Source of the DNA: Phoronis ovalis
Lineage: Eukaryota; Phoronida; Phoronidae
Direction: 5' to 3'
Length of the DNA stretch: 20,164 nt
Assembly (NCBI GenBank): GCA_028565635.1
Contig: JAOXYB010006345.1
Location: 1 to 20,164 of the forward strand
Positions within the stretch are counted from its first letter, which is position 1. Each line of letters begins with the position of its first letter. Of this stretch, positions 15,659 to 20,164 are shown piece by piece. The notes under the pieces were generated by a model. The model saw only the letters and a list, made by a program, of their open reading frames with translations. It was not told the origin of the DNA and did not search any database. A program made the position numbers and the translations under genes.

Positions 15659-18600
15659 ATGCTTTTGTTAATTTTGTCATCATTCCTTCTCGGTATTATT
15701 TTAACCTTGGCTGTACAACTGTTCTTTCTACATAAATTTTATGAGAAGCAGCCGGAATGTGAGATACCGTATCATAGCCAGTATTCAGCATTTAAACTCC
15801 CCAAGGTAATTGACAATTATTACTGGAAGAATTCTTTAGTTGGTTCTGTATTTAAATCAGTAATGTTCTCCATGGTTGCAAGTTTCTAGTAACTATGCAA
15901 AATTTCAGTGATAGGTGGCTGAAAACTGATTAGGATAACATACCGTGATTCAGTTTTTAAAAACTTGATTGTCAGCTGAGTTCCCCACTGCCTAATACTA
16001 GTACAAGTCGGCTTTGTTCTGGAATTCTATTACAGAATACTTTCATCTTAAAATGTGACAAATCATGACTTTGACAGTTTTTGAAATGTTTTTAAACTAT
16101 GCTAGAATACCGATATATATAAAACCGTTTTTTAGTGTAGAATTTATAATTATATGTACTTCTGGTTTTGAAGAAATATGATTGCCCTTTCAAAATGATA
16201 TTACTTCTTGCTTTTACTGATGAAAAATTTACATTTTTCTGATTTATAGAGGAGTTAGAAATATTATTGGAAACTAATTTCATTTGCAACAAAATAAATA
16301 CAATTATTTATATTATTCATAAATGTTAGTAATTTTCACATGTGAATGACAAAATTGAGAATGTGCAATTAGAAAGGGTCCTGATAAAAATGCAGTTTTG
16401 ACACAGATGTCCCCCATGATTCTGTAGTCTTATAGGTTTGCAAATTGGTATGTTTATCATACAGTACTACCCGTTAACATATGGCTTTCTTTTGATCGTG
16501 ATAGTGCAAAAAGAAATTTTACACAGTACATGCTTGTGACCTAGTTCTAGATCAAACAAGTTATATATCAATAATGAGATTAAAACTAATCCTCGGGGAC
16601 AGTTGTAGAAAACAGTAATGGTATTTTGTAAACTTAAGACAAGAAAGTTATATTCAAGCATTTGCTGTGAGACTTGAGGATGATTCTATAATTATTAATT
16701 ATATTGACATGTTTTTCTTAGCTGGCACAATTTTTTCTCATTCATATCTGATTAAGATTGTTGAGGAAAAAAATTGTTTCAGTCGCTTGAAAAAACATAG
16801 TTAAAAGTTTGCTTACATGTTAGATAAGTTAAATTTTTCACCGAGTCATTGGGTATTTCCAGACAGTTTTCTATTGAAGGCAGTATAAAGTGGAATAAAA
16901 TCTAAAACAACAGTATAATTTCTATGGATTTTTTCCCAGAATGAAAATTTTTTTATCACTATTTGTTTTCCAATTAATTAAAAAGCTACTTAGTATTTAA
17001 TAAATAAGTTTAATTTTTAATTTTAGTTAATTTCTTGGGGCTGTATGCATAATAGCATGATTTTAGTCTATGTGATTATTTATTTTTTTTCATGATAATA
17101 AAATGCAACAAACTGTGACCACTCCTGAGACTTGTGGTAAGTTAGTTTGACCATCTTAATCTCGGTCACATTCGCATGACAGTTATGTAATATCATTTTT
17201 AACTATCTAGCTGGAGCAGGAGTATGTAGCATTTGTGTAATTTGCATTAATTTTGTGTTACAGGAAATCCTGGATGCAATCAAAACTCCAGACATTGCCA
17301 ACAAAAAAGAATCATGTGTGGCTCTTAACTTACTATTTCAGTTTCTCTTTAGAGAACTTAAGGACACAAAAATGGTTAGAAAGTAAGTCAGCCTTGAAAA
17401 ATGTATTTTTTTTTACTTAGCTTATTTGCAATAGGCACATTTGCTTTTATGTGTTACTTTGTAATGAAATTAAGCTGTACGAATTGAAGCACAGAATTAA
17501 CACAATACCCATGTTAATTGTTATCAATAACCATTAAATGCATAATTATATACATGGAACAAAAGTATTTTAAATCCTTGTACTGATCTGATATTCAAAC
17601 GTTTTAATTAATTATATTTGAGTGATGTCAATTTAATCATTTATCAGTACACATATTAACAGTATCAATATTTTAATATGTATCAAATCTACTGGTTGCT
17701 TTTTAACATAATTCTGTTTAAAAATTGCAGGTGGGTAATAAAGAAAATGAATGTGGAGTTTGACGAAATGTTACAGTCAAAACCTGGGAGGCTACTCGAG
17801 CAAATAACAGTAAGAACAATTTTTTGTGCCAGTTTGTATAAGACACAGTGATTATTTTCTGATGTTCTTAGACTTGAACAAGAAATTACTGATGTAATGC
17901 CTAGTGATTAAAATGACTGAATTGCTCTGGGGAATTTCAATTACTAGAAAGTTTGTCTTTTAATTGATAACTGTATCATCCAGTGTTTGCGATACTATGT
18001 TGTTTTAATATCAGAATCATGTTGTAACAGTCATAATGTTATAATTTATGAACACTTTTGTATTGGACTGAATTGAAATTTAACATTGTTGAATAATCTT
18101 TGCTGAGTAAAATTTGTTTGCTTTATTTTGAGCTGCAAATTAAAAAATGTATTGTACAACTGTTCAAAGATTCGATAAAAAACATAGTTTTTTTAAAATT
18201 TCACTTTTAGATAAAATATCTGTTTTTTCGTAAAATCCTCTTAGCTGAATTTCCAAGTGGTGCAAATAAGAATGTGGATATCTGTAAAAGCAGAGACGAA
18301 GAATAAAAATAATAAAACACTGCGCTAGAACAGCGTATCTTCATGAAAACCATAGCTCCCTATGAGCTATTCATTACAAAAGAAATTATAAGCAGAGATA
18401 GTCACCTGTTTTACAGTTATTATTATTTAGTTTATTTTAAACAGGTTTAATCAGTTTGACATGAAATAATTCATGTAAACATTGTTGTGTAATGCACACC
18501 TGTCTAGTACTTCACAGAATTGTATACATAAAACTAAGATCATCTTTAAGTTACTAGTTATATTAGTCCCAGGTTTAAATAGAAAAAAAAATTGGAAATC

Positions 18601-20164
18601 AATCAATCTAAGTTCGGAAGTTTTCCGATCCAAATTGACTCTGTGAAGTTGACTCTATAAAACATTACTAGCAATATTTTGCTAGATAATGTGTTCTTCA
18701 TTAAAAGTAAGATACTGACCATGACTGTTATTGATTATAAAGGGTCTGGATCTATCATAAATTATTAATCCGATGTTTTCTCATTAGTTACACTAGCTCA
18801 CTGACAACTGATCAATAAATGAAAGAACTGTGAAATTGTAATTAGCCTGATTGAATACTCTTTTCCGCATCATTAATCATTGTGATCCAGATTAGACATA
18901 TAATTCATTTTGCTTCTCTATGCCTTTTTGCAGCAGTTACATTAATTTATACTATTAAAGTTTTGAAGGGAGATTACCAGCCCAATTGCTAGCTGTGGAT
19001 ATATGAGTGAATATAATAAAATTGTAAATTTAGTTTAATTTCTATTAAGTTTACATTTGCATTGAGTGACAGATATATATAGCCAGCAATGGGTTCTTAA
19101 AACAAACTGAAAACAAGTTTATATTGACTGTCAGGTCATTCCAAATTAGGATGAAATCCCGGGGAATGGATGGTCAGTGTGGAGTGTAAACTAAGCGGCT
19201 ACAATTGTCAATTTTGAACACCCAGACATGCATTATCATTATTATATTTTTACTAATTAAATTATTTACTTTGAATATTCTCAATTTAACTTTAACTTCC
19301 AAATTATAATAAAAGTACAAAAATTAAGAGAATTCAGGTTAAATTTATTTCCTAGACATCGATTGAACTTGCATGCAACTGACCTGGTATCCAACTTTAT
19401 ATTATAATAAAGCCCCATAAATAAGTATTGTTTTTCTGTGTTGTAGGTGCGAGATTTCAACCTTGGGGACACTTTTCCAGTAGTTAGGAGTGTGCGAGTG
19501 AAAGATGTGAAACTTCAAAATGATGAGACTGCTATGGAGGTATAATATTTGAACATTTATTTGAGTGCCAGTTTGGAAAACCTCATTCAAATATGTTGAA
19601 ACACAAGGCAAACTTTTGTGTTTATACTACTTCCTTGCTGTTGCTTCCAGCCATAATCCTGCCAGGCTTAGACACCGGCCTCATGATGACCCCTCATCTG
19701 GAAGGAGGATGGTAGTGGCCACCTGATGAGTTGGTGCCTCGCGTTAGTTACCATTTGGGAAACTTACCACATAGGATACTTGTTACACAGCTGTACTGTA
19801 AATGTGACATTGATTTGTAATAACACAAAGATGTAGTAATGAAAACTAGGCGAAATGAGCTAAGCAACTCTTCTTTATGGTTGACAAAGAAAATGTATCA
19901 CAGAAAATAAAAAAAAAAAATTTTAAAAATACATACTGCATATAAATAAATGCTTAGTACTAAATTATTTATTGGCTCCTTTTTTTTGTTATTACACCAA
20001 TTATTATTGTTACATATTGTTTCTACTAGCCGGGGGGGGGGGGGGGGGGGGATTTTTAAAAAAAAAGTTGGGTTTTTGGGTAGAATTTTATAGATCAGGG
20101 GAGGATAATGGTTTAAAAATAACCTTGTTTTGTTTGTAGGCCGAGGTTTATCTAAAAAAAAAAA
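15659..20164 (+). CDS. PDZD8: PDZ domain-containing protein 8, 5' part (ER-anchored SMP tether)
   Basis: PDZD8 is an ER membrane protein whose SMP domain transfers lipids at ER contacts with mitochondria and late endosomes. Exons: 15659-15805, 17264-17382, 17731-17809, 19447-19539, and 20140 to the window edge. Phases agree throughout, including AA|G across 17382/17731. Residues 1-24 (MLLLILSSFLLGIILTLAVQ on) form the N-terminal membrane anchor, and human PDZD8 starts MGLLLMILASAVLGSFLTLL. The SMP domain begins near residue 65: CVALNLLFQFLFRELKDTKM, WVIKKMNVEFDEMLQSKPGR, LLEQITVRDFNLGDTFPVVR, against human FLFRELRDT, WVTKKIKVEFEELLQTK and LLEGLSLRDVFLGET. The last visible exon reads AEVYL then runs into poly-A, where human has AEVEY. 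The PDZ, C2-like and C1 parts lie beyond the window. TEX2, another SMP protein, matches less well. Human comparison is from memory. Confidence 0.93.
15806..17263 (+). other. PDZD8 intron 1 (1.46 kb)
   Basis: Donor AAG/GTAATT at 15806 and acceptor GTGTTACAG ending at 17263. AT-rich. No repeat, RNA gene or further exon was recognised. Confidence 0.75.
17383..17730 (+). other. PDZD8 intron 2 (348 bp)
   Basis: Donor GTAAGT at 17383 (strong consensus) and acceptor AAATTGCAG ending at 17730. Nothing else was recognised. Confidence 0.8.
17810..19446 (+). other. PDZD8 intron 3 (1.64 kb)
   Basis: Donor ACA/GTAAGA at 17810 and acceptor TGTGTTGTAG ending at 19446. AT-rich. Only minor hairpins are present, for example ATAGCT...AGCTAT near 18351-18370, and nothing could be assigned. 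Confidence 0.7.
19540..20139 (+). other. PDZD8 intron 4 (600 bp)
   Basis: Donor GAG/GTATAA at 19540 and acceptor TTGTTTGTAG ending at 20139. It contains a GC-richer patch at 19640-19745 and a G homopolymer at about 20032-20050. Confidence 0.65.
20031..20164. other. Low-complexity right edge, possible assembly artefact
   Basis: A run of about 19 G, several A and T runs, and a terminal run of 11 A are packed into 130 bases at the window end. The PDZD8 exon starting at 20140 loses similarity in the final A run, as expected if the last bases are unreliable. Confidence 0.5.

Noticed and set aside
1-20164. CRISPR arrays, tRNA/rRNA genes, prokaryotic operons, viral genes
   Set aside because: No spaced repeats, no cloverleaf-capable tRNA with A/B boxes, and no viral or bacterial protein was seen; all coding signal is intron-split animal genes.

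Overview
The window is AT-rich nuclear DNA from an animal, with intron-split genes. It has long AT-rich introns with canonical GT...AG borders, AATAAA signals and small transposon remnants, and no bacterial-style operons. All three genes can be named from their spliced translations: the C-terminal two-thirds of a NuMA homologue (NUMA1), a complete COMMD8, and the 5' end of PDZD8. The intron sizes, base composition and protein divergence suggest an invertebrate, possibly a lophotrochozoan such as a mollusc. That placement is inference, and the sequence alone does not settle it.

Layout: NUMA1 runs on the + strand from the left edge to its stop at 11085, as 15 exons whose phases all agree (141..246 through 11044..11085). 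It encodes 1,456 residues of a longer protein. Most of this is coiled coil, with one giant 2,370-bp exon carrying a tandem repeat of about 43 residues. It ends in the basic NuMA tail with the LGN/Pins-binding motif. A non-coding stretch of about 1.8 kb follows (11086..12861), holding the 3' UTR of NUMA1 and, in the opposite direction, that of COMMD8. COMMD8 lies on the - strand (15082 down to 12862) in four exons encoding 192 residues. About 577 bp separate its start codon from that of PDZD8, which runs on the + strand from 15659 and leaves the window inside its fifth visible exon. NUMA1 and COMMD8 are therefore tail-to-tail, and COMMD8 and PDZD8 are head-to-head, probably sharing a promoter region.

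The three proteins do not form one known pathway. NuMA organises spindle poles and cortical dynein. COMMD8 is a subunit of the Commander/retriever endosomal recycling complex. PDZD8 is an ER-anchored SMP-domain lipid-transfer tether. The neighbourhood is best read as ordinary gene order.

The non-gene material worth reading is in the NUMA1 introns: a 149-bp almost perfect palindrome (2786..2934), a 179-bp Harbinger-like MITE with a TAA target duplication (3083..3261), a truncated second copy of that MITE (4375..4446), and a pair of direct repeats (9692..9745 and 9999..10056). The right end of the window (from about 20031) has long homopolymers and may be poor-quality contig-end sequence. I see no undescribed multi-gene system here.
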